A program made the translations under genes and the position numbers. Positions 49,601 to 61,322 of a stretch of DNA of 64,000 nt are shown here, in pieces. Source of the stretch: Daucus carota subsp. sativus (taxonomy: Eukaryota > Streptophyta > Magnoliopsida > Apiales > Apiaceae). Below the pieces are notes generated by a model that did no database searches, was not told where the DNA came from, and saw only the letters and a list, made by a program, of their open reading frames with translations. Numbering within the stretch: the first letter of the stretch is position 1; each line of letters opens with the position of its first letter. Where the stretch lies: positions 44,860,390 through 44,924,389 of the forward strand of contig NC_030384.2 in the NCBI RefSeq assembly GCF_001625215.2. The letters run 5' to 3'.

Positions 49601-50586
49601 TACCCGTTTCATTTTGCTATTCACCGCAGGATTGTGATTAGAATCCATACAAACACCTGAAATATCAGTGTGTCCGACCAGAGGTTAAAAGCTACAATCC
49701 GGGCATCAATGATAAGACAATACAGAATAATACCACGTGTGATCAAAATATCTCAAGCAGTAACCAAGGAAATCTTCTTAAAATCATTAACTGTGTGTAA
49801 CTGTATAAAAGGCAAATTGAAAACGATATTGTGTCGGTAAGACCAAAATAGCCAGAATTTATATAAATAGTTAGAGAAGGGACAATTTTAAATCAAAAAA
49901 TATAGTGCTTGAAGGAATGAAGAATATATTGCTTGAAATAAAAGAATGAGGAAAGAAAGAAAAGTAAACCTGAAAAATCTTTTTGCACACTGCTTCGCTC
50001 TCGAATTTGAAGCAAATGATTAGATTTTGTACCATCCCACCAGCTTTCTCACAGTTCTATAACTTCTCTTTTCCTAGTTCCATAATTCTGCAAAACAAAA
50101 ACTTGAATAGGTAAAGAATGATGTAATGAATCAATCGGAAAATAATTGCAACAATTATCAAAAGCTAATTATATTCAAAAACTAAAATGTCTAAAACATT
50201 AGCATCGACAAACAACTATACTGCAAATTGGCTTACTACTTTGACTGTCCAAATGATAATCTGGTTTAGCCCATTGTTTAGTACTACCTGTTGAAACAAC
50301 TGGCAAATGAAATTTAAAATCACATAACTACTGAAAAATTTTAAGTGATGACATGCTAAAAGTATGGATTTTATGGATAGAAATCAAACTAAGGATTTCA
50401 TGTATTAGACATAGATGAGGATGATTCTTTTTTCCAAAATTATATAAAAATGAAATTGAATACATTGGAAACAAAGTATACAGTCATATCATATTAGACC
50501 TCCCAATACCAGACTAAAAACTAATCAATATCATTAAAACAGAGGATCAGAAATACACAAACATACTTTATCCAAATGCAAATCAA
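46651..50586 (-). other. Helitron interior without a supported gene
   Basis: Mostly AT-rich. Weak minus-strand coding-like pieces: 47308-47108 (LRLEYEYSTWFKKVKGNEST), 48372-47890 (several short overlapping frames, stop-rich), and 49648-49520 (after TATTTCAG; MDSNHNPAVNSKMKRVPYTK). None joins into a convincing reading frame. A Stowaway-like relic lies near 47482-47535. Confidence 0.35.
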
Positions 50587-50671
50587 TTCACCTGTAAAAA
50601 CCTTTAACTTGAATTCACCTGCAAAAACCTGCAACTTGAATTCACCTGCAAAAACCTGTAACTTGAATTCA
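50587..50671 (-). repeat. 27-bp tandem repeat (three copies) containing a splice-acceptor-like motif
   Basis: Plus-strand unit TTCACCTGCAAAAACCTG plus about nine bases (CAACTTGAA), three copies with one to three differences. On the minus strand each copy contains TTTTTGCAG-GTG, an acceptor-like sequence. Confidence 0.85.
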
Positions 50672-52640
50672 TCATGCTTCTCCTTAAAAAATTGTTGCTT
50701 CTGTTAAATCCTGATGTTTTATCAATATCTCCATGCCTTCTTGACTCAAATCCAAGTATTCCCCGAGCATATAAAATTATAAACACTTCACTCTAAACAC
50801 TTATGTTACGCTGATCCTACACTTTGTATCCATTCTTTTTAACATCTATATCATTATGTATCACCAAGAATTTCTCGGTCCCATTATAGTTTTATTATGC
50901 CACATGAGTCCTAAATTTAAGACCATTAAATATTTTATTTAGTATACTATACAACACCATTTTACAAACCTATCAATGAATTGCAATTTTAATCTTTTCA
51001 CTATTTGACATACCACTATAGGCAAACTTATTATAGAGGACAAAAATGTTGGGGAAGTACCATGGTTACGAAGCATCCGGTAGCTTTTAAATCCTGAACC
51101 TACAAATTTTCTTCTTCCATAATGTACAATCATCTTTGGGCCAACAAAAGGATTAATTACCGCCAGCAAAAAATGGCACATAGGGTAGCAAGATTGATTT
51201 CTTTTGCCCAAATCTGAAATTTATCCATCAACCAATTGCAGCGCCAACAATTGAACCAACTAAACAGTGTGACTACTTGTTCACAATCATAATGATATCC
51301 GGGACAGGAGCTAGTGACGATATCAACCATGCTACTTGCTAAAGGTTGCTTGAACTTGCCGACTTTATTAAAGTCTTGATGAGCAAAAAACAGCGGATTG
51401 TCCTCATACACTACAATAAAATAAGAAAAAGATATTTAGATATAATAATAACACAAAACAATTGAAGAATACACTTAGGAATATATATGCATTAATTTTT
51501 AAGTAATCTACAAATATTGATTATTGAAGATTTAAACCTAACTGCCCAGAGTACAAATGTAATGTATCAAGACCTGATACACATGGCCGCCAATACACAT
51601 TCACACATGTTAATGAGAAAATCCATAACACATTCAGATTCTCGAATAAGTCAATGAGATAATATGCCGACATGTAAATTGAATTGTGCATATACAATAT
51701 ATTTGAGGTAATGAAAGGACCGAGAAAGAAACACACTGAATAGAAGCAGATGACTGAGATAAGATGCTTGTACATATTCCCAGTCTTCGATGATTCCTTT
51801 TGCTGGCAAAAAAGATGCTTGAGAACAATAAGAACTTAAATTAAAAGATGATCAACAATCAAAGCTCCAAAATAATATACACGTATGACCATGTATATCC
51901 ATATAATTGAAAGGTGGATTTGAATTTTAACAAAACTCGGTAAGAAATTTCATCAAACATGTAGACTACATAAAATTTACATCATCAACAAACCTGTGAA
52001 TGGGACTCCTAGCACGGATTTCTCGTTGGAGACATATTTACATGGATGTATACATCTCCTAACAGAGATGTTCCATGCCCGTTTCTTTGATCATGCAATC
52101 AATCCGTTTAGGATATATTAGCACGACATTAAGATACAAATTTGAAATGCTCTGTGGATAACCTGATACCCGTTGACTCATATTCTGCAATTGTATCAAA
52201 ACCTCGCTTCATTACTGTAAATCATGATACAACACATGTTTTAAGGCCAACACATACACACAACACAATACCCGTAACAGGAGTCAAAAATGTCCCCAAA
52301 GAACTAAAGATAACTACTATGTAAATATCATAATTCCCTTATTTTTGATATTTCGATTCATTCCTGCAATTGGTGTTGTACAGATTATGACCACTACATG
52401 TGTTTTCGAAAAACATATACACAGAACACAGTTTCAAAAACACAAAAAGGGGATAAAAACCACGACCTGAAGATTGTTGTATACATCAATGGTAGAAGAT
52501 TGCTGAGATATCCATAAAGCTTGAAGATGGTTTTGCAATATCTGGAATTCAAAATTTTGAAATAGGACGTGGGAGATAAGGGAGCAGCACGATCAATTAT
52601 CCAAGAGAAAAAACAGAAACGGGTAAATGGGTTAACGGGT
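50672..52640 (-). other. Helitron 5' half, possible decayed exons
   Basis: A minus-strand open frame at 51411-51157 (DNPLFFAHQDFNKVGKFKQP) and an overlapping one at 51211-50939 (RRKFVGSGFKSYRMLRNHGT) are the most protein-like parts; both are Met-led and unrecognised. Nothing else is supportable. Confidence 0.3.
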
Positions 52641-52741
52641 TAACGGATCAGGCAAACTGATGGGTATTTTTTGGAGTATTTTTGGGGCTTCACTAGCATG
52701 TATTAAGAGTATATAGATATAGATATAGATATAGATATAGA

Positions 52742-54446
52742 TGTTCAGATTACACGTGAAAACCTCTGTATAATCGCCTTTAGAAAAAATATTACATTCC
52801 ATGTCAATATTTATTTCCAAAGCAAAACTTTTAACGGTTAGCTAGATACAAATTTCAACTTAAAAGGAATACTCTTTTTTCTCAGGAACTGATTTTTATT
52901 TAGTATCTTCAACAATTCAAGAAAATGAACTTAACATTGAGAGTATGGCGGCCGTTTGGCGTTGCTTTAAAAAAAATGATTTATTGCTTAAAGTAAAAAA
53001 ATGAATTATAAGTGATAAGTGAACTTGACTCGTAAGTTATTAAAATTGTTTGGATAACTATGTTACTTATCTCATTACTTATTAATAATATAAAATAATG
53101 GATGATAGTGAGTCTTAATAATTTAGATAATGTAGTTCTAGTGTCAACCCTAATAGCAAACCCTATATTTGTCCCCTTAACATTATTTTAATAATAATAT
53201 TAAAATATTATTATTAAACAACTAATGAATAAAGGTTACCTAAAAATAAGTAATGGTCAGAAGATTTGAGGATGTGTAGTGATTTAGGTAGCCACAAACA
53301 TAATGTTGGAGTGCATTTTTTCGACATATTATCTAAATATGAGTTTAAAAACTCATTTATGTAGCATATTGGACTTGCTCTTATGTTTTGCTACCTATAA
53401 TTGTTCAACAACTCCGAAATTAATTTTAAATTTCTTTTGAAAAACCAGGATTGTACTATCAAGCATAAATTTTTTTGACATTCATCCATATCCTAGTTAT
53501 TATTTGCCTAAAAATATTGCCTTTGCCCGTTTCCATATAGTCTTCTTTTTGCAACTTCTACATATGCTAAGATATAACATGATTTGTTGTTCTGATTTTG
53601 ATCATCATAATTATACGAAAATATATCTAAAAGTCATCCATGTTAAAATGTTATTATCATCCTTACAAGAAAAAAATGTTATTATCATATTTTAAAAGTT
53701 GTGTAAGCTAGTCATAGTCATAGTAAATGCGAGTATATAAAATTTATTTTGAATTTTTGATATAAAAGAAAATAAATATCGCTGATTCATTTTTTGACCA
53801 ACAAGATTATTAGAATTGGACGACGGAAGTATTCATGACTCCGACTGTGACATTATAACAGTTCTGATAATAAATTTCTCTAATACTTTAAAATATTAAA
53901 AAATTAATCACTTACTGTATAAATTAAAATTAAAATTTATCCGAAATCTATTGCAGGTGCCAGGTGGGATAGAATAAAATGGGGATGGCCGGAGGAGATC
54001 TAGGGGTAGGCAAAAACCGGTACCTACCTGCCGACTTGTGCAGTTGTGGGGAAAGGCTTGTTTTGACATCACAGACACTCTTGTACATCCTGCTGCTTCT
54101 CTTGTACCGCTATTTTGTTACGACTACTGCTGCTACAGGTCTCTTCATCCTATATTCAACGGTCAGGATATTGCATGAGCAGTGACGTGTCTCCTGTCAT
54201 CTGAACATGTCTCTGTCAATCACCGCCACTTTTAATTTCGAAAAGCCCCCGCGGTGTCTCCTATTTTTGTCACTTTCTTACATTATCCCCATCAACCCAT
54301 GTTGTGCTGTTTCTTTTTGCATGGTCCCCACTATCAATATTCCTTGTCACGTCATGCTTACCGCAGGATCATGTCATCTTCATTTTTTCCGTTCACACTC
54401 TACAATTTACCATAGTTTCGAGTTCCGGCCTTTTTCGTATTATCTC
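52742..54446. other. Intergenic DNA with one truncated MITE end
   Basis: A GGCGGCCGTTTGGCGTTGCTTT terminus of the GGGCCGTTTGG MITE family starts near 52949 and fades by about 53070 without a matching right end. The small frame at 53979-54185 (68 residues, hydrophobic centre) has no recognised relative. No gene supported. Confidence 0.4.
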
Positions 54447-55177
54447 TAAGACCGTAAAATATCCTGGCGATCCCGGGTACTCCTCTACTCGAGTACCAGA
54501 TCATATAATTTTTAGCTTTCAGATTTGAGTTCATGATCGTTTTATTCGGATATAAACCGATCCCTGGTATTTGAGATTCGGATCTGAACCGAATATGATC
54601 CGGTATCGTATTTTCTATTTTTTAACGGGTAGTTTATAATCCATCGAATATGAGCCATATATGATCCATTAACATTAAATATCATTATTAATTCTGTTAT
54701 TCAAATAATTATCATTTAGGCTAAGTAAAAATAATATTATAAAATATAATAATTTAAATTAAAACTTATAGTTATATGTTGGTATATATCCTTTATTAAA
54801 TGTATATGAAGATAATAAGCATGATCACATTAAATAAATCACATTTTATGAAGACATAAACTTAAATAAGATATTAAAATTTTATAAAATGATGACTATG
54901 TACTTACAAATGTGATGGATTTAAAATATAATATGTATATGAGTTTGAATCGAATATAAACCGTGGATCATATTCGGGTAGGATCATATTATGAAAAATT
55001 ATATGAGACCGAATCTGAGCGGGCACAGGTGTGCTCAGATCCGGGATCATATATTATACGGGCTTGATTTTTCCGTCAGATTTGGATCGTTTTCAAAACG
55101 GGTATAAAACATGTATCATATTTTCGAACCGGATATGAGCCGGGACACCGGATAGCCCGTATCGATTTACGGCCCTG
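54447..55177. mobile_element. Non-autonomous hAT element with perfect 8-bp TSD
   Basis: Starts TAAGACCGTAAAATATCC and ends ATCGATTTACGGCCCTG (inverted: CAGGGCCGTAAAT). It is flanked by ATTATCTC at 54439-54446 and 55178-55185. The 731-bp interior is AT-rich, with GATCCGG/CCGGATC-like motifs in both orientations near the ends and no transposase frame. Confidence 0.88.
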
Positions 55178-55185
55178 ATTATCTC

Positions 55186-56229
55186 CCCAAAGAGTTTTAT
55201 TTGTTTGATTCTGTAATATCAAACCGAAGACGGTCCCAGTTTAATTTATCTTATATTTATTATTTAAAATTTCTGTTTTTGTAAAAATGTATTCATTTCT
55301 GAAATCAAATATGTGTTTGTTTGAATCGGTAATATGAAATCTAAGATTGTCTTCCACCCGTCTAATTCATCTTACTTTTATTATGTAGGTTTTTCATTCT
55401 TATAAGAAATATTTTCAGTTTTGCAATTAAATATTCATTTATATTAAAAAAATAATCAAATATCCCACAAATATTAAATCCAAAAATAAATATGAATCGA
55501 TATTTTCTTAAGATCAGGTCCTTTTATTATTTTATAATATGGAGGCGAACACGCCCTTAGCTTGGTTTTACGTCAAGGAGGAATATGTAGTTGCATTGTT
55601 GAAAACAAAATGAGCATGGTCGTGCTTTCATCAAGATTAATGTGTAAATTCAAAAACAAAAAAAAATATATATTTTTAGCTCCCATTTTAAATTTATTTT
55701 TACATTTTCAAAAAAACATTCGATTTTGTTGTATTAAAAGTAAAAATATTTGAGCTCCCGTCTTAAATCACATGATCACATTTATTGTAGCTCCCCTATC
55801 AAGCTTCGAAACGGGCCAATCGGACCCACATAACCCATAGTTGGGCTCTCCTATATTGGCCCAGACTAAAACCAATGCAAGAATCTAACAAAATTTTTTA
55901 GAAATCAGGCCTAATATCAATTAGATACAACTATACAGGGAACAAGGCCCGAGTTCAAGAGAATGGCAAAAAATGAAGATAATTACCAGTAATGGACCGA
56001 ATACTGTATAAAATTGGGTATGCAATGCCAATGATAAAATTCATAAAATTTTTAAAAATATTTTCATTGATAAGACTGTGATATATTATTTTATACATAT
56101 ATAAATACACACTATAATACACGCATTATAAACTAATGAATATTATATATATAGGGTGATATACTGATATTATATATACATATTATATTAGTTTCAAAAA
56201 AAATATATATATACATATTATATTATATA
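55186..56229. other. AT-rich intergenic DNA, no gene seen
   Basis: The related segments 55199-55260 and 55318-55385 (TTTGATTCTGTAATATCAAACC and TTTGAATCGGTAATATGAAATC, each followed by TTAATTTATCTTA-type sequence) are an old direct repeat about 120 bases apart. No coding signal. Confidence 0.4.
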
Positions 56230-56449
56230 CTCCATCCGTCCATTGGTTTGTTAACCTTCACTGTTTGCATGTATTTTGAGACTGTTATAAGGTATAGTTC
56301 TACAATATTTTTTTTTCTAAATAAAAGTTTAAACATTAAACTTTCATTTAGATTTTTTTTTGAAATAAAACATCATGGGACTATATTATACAAAGAGGTC
56401 TTAAAAAGCGTGTCAAACAGTGGTGTAAAAAATCAACAGGACGGAGGGA

Positions 56450-56450
<1 letters not shown>
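56230..56450. mobile_element. Stowaway-like MITE adjoining a (TA)n run
   Basis: Starts CTCCATCCGTCCATTGG after TA and ends AACAGGACGGAGGGAG before TATATA. The ends are inverted complements, with 221 bp between. Confidence 0.8.

Positions 56451-56497
<47 letters not shown>
56451..56497. repeat. (TA)n microsatellite
   Basis: About 23 TA units directly abutting the Stowaway right end, probably expanded from its TA target site. Confidence 0.95.
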
Positions 56498-56499
<2 letters not shown>

Positions 56500-56733
56500 A
56501 ATTTCGAATTCAGATATTATCATATACGAATAATGCCCATACCCGTATTCGGAATTATCGGATTTAGATGCGGATACAGATAATGTCCGTTTTATACTAA
56601 ATACGAATAATATTCGATTTATCTTAGATATGACCGAGTGCAAATATTTCAAATGGATATCAAATTTTTCAAATTTTTTTGAAGAGTGGAAAGCTAAATA
56701 TACACACACACATATTTGGCCAAACACATATAT

Positions 56734-57398
56734 AGGGGCCGTTTGGCTGGGCTTAAAAGAAGTGACTTATTGCTTAAAATAAAGAAGTGGATTATAAGTG
56801 AGAAGTTGGTTTGAACTTATAAGCTCTTACAAGTGTTTGGATACCGTGGCTTATAAGTTTTATAAGTTTTTTAAGTGTTTGGATAACTTAACTTATAAGT
56901 TAGTCTGAAAATTATTATTTTCAATTAATTTATAAATAAATGATTTGTACAGGAATAATCTAAATTTGAAAGATATTTGTTTTCTTCTGCATAATATGGG
57001 AGATATTCATAATTTTTATTTTTTGTCACAAGCGGTGTTATAAAAATCGGAAATCGGACCTAATCGGTTAAAATCCCGATTTAGGATTAATCGGATTAAA
57101 AATCAGTTGTAGTTTAATATTTAGTTATTTATTAACAAAAATATATTTTTTTTGACAAAACAAATATATATTTACTATATTATAAATTTTATAATTATTC
57201 ACATCTGGTTAGAAAGTGATATTAGTATTTAATAGTAAATAAGAAAGAAAAGGTTTATACGCGGGAGATATATGGTTTTGTGTTAAAAAGAAGTTGATGG
57301 AAATAAGTTGAGGTGCAAAAGAAGCTACGTTTTGTAGCTTATTTTTCCGAGCTTTTCCTTCTTGAATCAAGCGCTGCAAGTGTCTGCCAAACGGCCAT
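56734..57398. mobile_element. hAT-like MITE of the GGGCCGTTTGG family (long copy)
   Basis: The left end AGGGGCCGTTTGGCTGGGCTT and right end AAGTGTCTGCCAAACGGCCAT are inverted complements over GGCCGTTTGGC. Internal CTTATAAGTGTTTGGATA-type motifs are shared with 38513-38725. About 665 bp, no coding frame, TSD not clear. Confidence 0.65.
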
Positions 57399-58868
57399 AA
57401 GAAAAGAGAAAGCCCACTTCTCAGCTTTTAAGTCCTGAATCACAGCTCCCAAACACCCGCATAGTCAACCAGTAACAATACCGATGGCTCATGGCAGGCA
57501 ACACATAAATAATCTATATACATGATATGGACGCACAAGAGATATGTATGGTATAAATTCTCCTAAACTTAATATTCAGAGACACCTGTATTTATATTTA
57601 AGGCCATTCGTGATAAATTTGAATATAAAAATTTACATGAGTTGCACGAATATATTTGGTAGCATGTCTTCCATTATAAAAAAAACACACAATCACGTTT
57701 CAGAAGTCTTAAATAATATTTTTTGAAGAGCTGATATTCCGGTTAAAAAGGGTGTATATGTTCGTTAGGAGCATGTTTATGTGGACTTAAAAGTTAAAAC
57801 TCAGGCTTTAAGTTATCTTTGGCTTTAAGCCGAAAAATGTCTTTTTATGTAATAAGTCAGCTTATAGTCAAAAATAAGTTAGAAAATGACTTAAAACCAT
57901 TAGTTGGTTTGAGATTTTTTTTGCAGTGACTAATTTTTTTTTTGATAAAAATTACTCCTAAATCATAAGTTACTCATAAATAATCTTTTTTATTGTTATA
58001 TTTTTAATAACTCACAATTCATCAACAAGTCATAATTATCCAAACAGACATTTTAAACTCTCAGCTAATCATATATCTCACCTTAGGTCATAAGTTTTAA
58101 AAATAAATTATATGAATATATTTTACATAGGTATTAAAGACCGTCTTGCGTCCCCATCCTCCAACTCCAATGTGCGATTAAGTAAACATGCAGCGATAAT
58201 TAACACAAATTTGTACCACTTGGATTTTTAACACATTTAAATTCTTGACTTTTTGATGATGTCAGCCATTCAATTTATTAAAAGAGTAAAAGAGGTCATA
58301 AATAAAAATATAATGATTGTTGATTAATTTTGTATTTCATAAAGTATATAGTATTATTTAGTGATAATTAAATAAATATATTGGTATATATAGTTTATCA
58401 CATTTGTGTGATAAAAAATACTTGAAATTTCAAAAATTGTTTCCATTTTCTTCCTCAAATCTTAGTCGACAAGTTTGATAGGTTCAATCCGCATAAATAT
58501 ACGAACATAAATCATAAATCATTCAATTAAAATCAGACATACATTTGTCATGTCTTTTGATTTTTTTTTTTTTTTTGAACAAGCCTTACTCTATATTAGC
58601 CAAATCTAATATCTAATATATAAAAACTCAAATTTTAAGATAATTATTTATGTTAACGCTTTTGTAAGTCGAGACTTGCTTACATCCGGATGAGAGATCA
58701 TTTTTTTTTCTTTTTTACCATTCTAAATACGGCCGTAAAAATTACGGCATCAATAAGAGAGAGCACGAGACAGACTCGTCTCGAGGCACCACGCGTAACT
58801 CTGAAGCTAAAATCCATGCGTTTTTTTACACAACGCCTGTGGCTCATTTTTTTTACCGTTTTACCCCT
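57399..58868. other. Intergenic DNA upstream of the exportin gene
   Basis: The stretch 57765-58090 is a degraded relative of the same MITE family (GGCTTTAAG, GTCATAAGTT, TTATCCAAACAGAC). A 17-base T run lies near 58560-58576. No gene seen. Confidence 0.4.
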
Positions 58869-60031
58869 CTATCTATATATTAACCGCAAGTACACACAAA
58901 ATCCACTCTGTAAAAATTCCTCTACAAGCCATCCCCACCGCCTTGCTGTTACTCATTTGCTTCAATCCCCCCTGCACTACCTCAGATTAGGTTTTCACTA
59001 ATCTGTCTATACACACACATCCTGTATCTATATCCAATACATACCTGAACGAACTCATCTTCTGCAACTTAACGTGCACGTAAGTTTTCGTTGATTATCT
59101 CGTTTTCGTTTTTCGATCAATTCTCGTGCCGTTTTTCATTGTATTTTGAGTTAATTTTACTTTAATGCTTCTTTTCTATTGCCGATTTTTGTTTTGCAAA
59201 TATTGTTTGAGTGTTGAATCTGATGGATTGTTTGCTGTAAGTATAGTTCAATTTGTGTGTGCATAGATATGCGTGTTTGTGTTTCGGCGCTTCTTATGTC
59301 AAGTCTAGAATGGATCAGTTATTTGTTTGTGAATGTAACTCGATGTGATTTAGATGTGGTTGATATTTGTAGCAATCGGATTGCGAGGCTGAATTGAATT
59401 GGTGGATTTTTAAAATGTGCAACTCTCTGTTGTACGAGTTGGAGGCATTTGCAGATTTTACTCGAGTGTACATTTTTTTAGTGTGGAGTGGTTAGATTAA
59501 GACGCAATCAGAAAATACTGAGGAGTTAAAATTTGTGTAGAAAATCTAATTGATAATGCATAGACAATAGAGATATGATATGCTGAGTTCTTGGTTCCTT
59601 GGGCATAACGGCATAGACATATTTGCTATTTCAGTCGTGTTTAACACGGCTCCCCAAATTGGGCTACGAATTTTATTGCTAGCATAACAATAGTACACTC
59701 CTTTTATAGTTTGGTAGTGTATGTTTGTTATTGCTGTATGGATGCCCTTTCACTTTGTCAAGGACTGATCAACATGTTGCAAGGCCCTGGCGAAACAAAG
59801 AGGAAGGCACAGAGAATGTTAAATATTAGACTGCTCTATTTTATATTTTGGAATTTTTTTTCCTCCATGTGAATGCAATCAGTGAGACATAAAGGGCATT
59901 AAAAATTCACAAGGCTCGAGATAGTGCATCTATTAAACATGTTATAATATCGGTAGTTTACACTTTAGTCTTCTGATTGTCATTAATGTCTAATACTAAC
60001 ACGTCACAGTTTGATGTAATTATTAAGAAAA

Positions 60032-60379
60032 TAGTAAATTATGATCTAGTCAATATTGAGCATATATGCATATATGACCAACACGCCCGCTTATCTCATA
60101 TATATGACATGATTATACATATACGACCAACGCACCAAAGCAAGAATATAGTAAATAATGATCGAGTCAATATTGAGCATATATGCATATATGACCAACA
60201 CGCCCGCTTATCTCATATATATCATGAATATACATATACAACTAACGCGCCCAAAGCAAGAATATAGTAAATATTGATCGAGTCAATTTTGAGCATGCAT
60301 ACATATATGACAAACATGCCCGCTTATCTCATTTGTATGACATGAATATACATATACGACCGACACACCCAAAGCTTAT
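60032..60379 (+). repeat. Tandem array of about 117 bp, three copies, in the exportin leader intron
   Basis: The marker GAGTCAATATTGAGCATATA recurs at about 60047, 60164 and 60280 (periods 117 and 116). Each unit includes GACCAACACGCCCGCTTATC. The third copy is more diverged. Confidence 0.9.
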
Positions 60380-60423
60380 CTTCATGTATTTACGTGTTCG
60401 AAGCCGTATGTCTATAAATATTT

Positions 60424-60655
60424 GTAACACCCAAATCCCACGTTGAGGAGAGTGGAGACATTTGTTCAGTTTACAAGCATAAGCACTACTAACAATTTCA
60501 TCAACAAATCATGATCTTTTATCCAAATGAAACAACTTGGGTAATTCACAAGCCACCACATTCCTTAAAAAGATCATGATTTGTTGGTGTAATTGTAGTA
60601 GTACTTGTACTTATAAACTGAACAAATGTCTCCACTCTTCTCCCGGTGTTACAAT
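60424..60655. mobile_element. Large foldback (inverted repeat with ~90-base arms) in the exportin leader intron
   Basis: The left arm 60424-60520 (GTAACACCC through GAGTGGAGACATTTGTTCAG to CAACAAATCATGATCTTTT) is the near complement of the right arm 60567-60655. The loop is about 46 bases. Transcribed in the leader intron it would form a long hairpin. A foldback MITE is the simplest reading. Confidence 0.8.
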
Positions 60656-61322
60656 GTGACTTTGAACTTACGTTTTTACTATTTAATGTGTGTGTGTGAT
60701 TATGCACCTGTTTTAGTGTGCTTTAAATTCTACTCTTTAAGTACAAAAAAACAGTACCAATATAGATACTTTTTTAAACATTTAAGGTCAAGCAAATGGC
60801 TAGCACTTACACAAATTTCATAGTGTTTTTTTGTGTGACAAGTTTGATGTGAAGCATCTATTAGATATCTAGTTGCGAGTTATGATGTGTTCATTCCTTT
60901 TTTTTTTTTTCCTCTTACAGGACATATGGTATAATTTAAAGCTGAAGGGAACTACATTCACAGGGCTTCGCGGATCATCAATCTTGTGGTGGTTTATGTT
61001 GAACCGTCATTTTTTACATTTTTCATTTCATGTTTTAGATACAATCATTTAAGGTTGAAATATTTGTCTGTATATCGTGTAAGACAAGTATACAACATTC
61101 TACTATTGGCGTTGTATCGATACCAACAACTTTGGAAGGTTGATGTTTGATTTAATTTGAGACGTGTTCAATTATCTCATTCTCTCTGCATTTTGGGCTT
61201 TAAATATATATATTACTTGCTTGGGAGCTGTGTATAAGTATATATTGGTTATACGCTGCATAAGGAGAATAAATTCTCTGTGGTTTTATTCCTCAAAATC
61301 AGAACACTTCTCTTTACTGCTG

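Larger units (their letters stand above)
44562..52741 (-). mobile_element. Candidate Helitron of about 8.2 kb with multi-exon-like content
   Basis: Read on the minus strand, the 3' end has a hairpin (plus-strand GCCCGCG-CTA-CGCGAGC at 44574-44590, 7-bp stem with one wobble), a 9-base spacer and CTAG followed by T (44565-44561): the plant Helitron terminus. The proposed 5' end is a TC-led, AT-rich start (minus strand TCTATATACTCTTAATACATG) at about 52700-52741, where it merges with a TATAGA microsatellite; this end is much less certain. Inside, several minus-strand exon-like blocks have plausible acceptors and donors but no recognisable Rep/helicase. It is either a non-autonomous element with captured exons or a decayed coding element. 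Confidence 0.6.
58869..61322 (+). promoter_or_regulatory. Core promoter, leader exons and leader intron of the exportin-7-like gene
   Basis: A TATA-like CTATATATTAAC (about 58873) precedes a pyrimidine-rich leader exon ending AACGTGCAC with donor GTAAGTTTTCG at 59080. A T-rich acceptor CCTCTTACAG at 60920 starts a second leader segment that continues to the ATG at 61323. The 1841-bp leader intron holds a 117-bp tandem array and a large foldback. The intron is inferred from strong splice sites; cDNA would confirm it. Confidence 0.6.

Noticed and set aside
53979..54185. 68-residue + strand frame with a hydrophobic centre
   Set aside because: No recognised family, no promoter or splice context, and surrounded by transposon debris; likely chance.
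56248..56727. Open frames running through the (TA)n repeat (IYIYIY segments)
   Set aside because: Created by the microsatellite and MITE sequence, not by coding selection.
61164..61322. Upstream in-frame extension of exportin-7 (MFNYLILSAFWALN...)
   Set aside because: The family N-terminus starts exactly at MENLAQLESLCERL; the extension is hydrophobic leader-region sequence.
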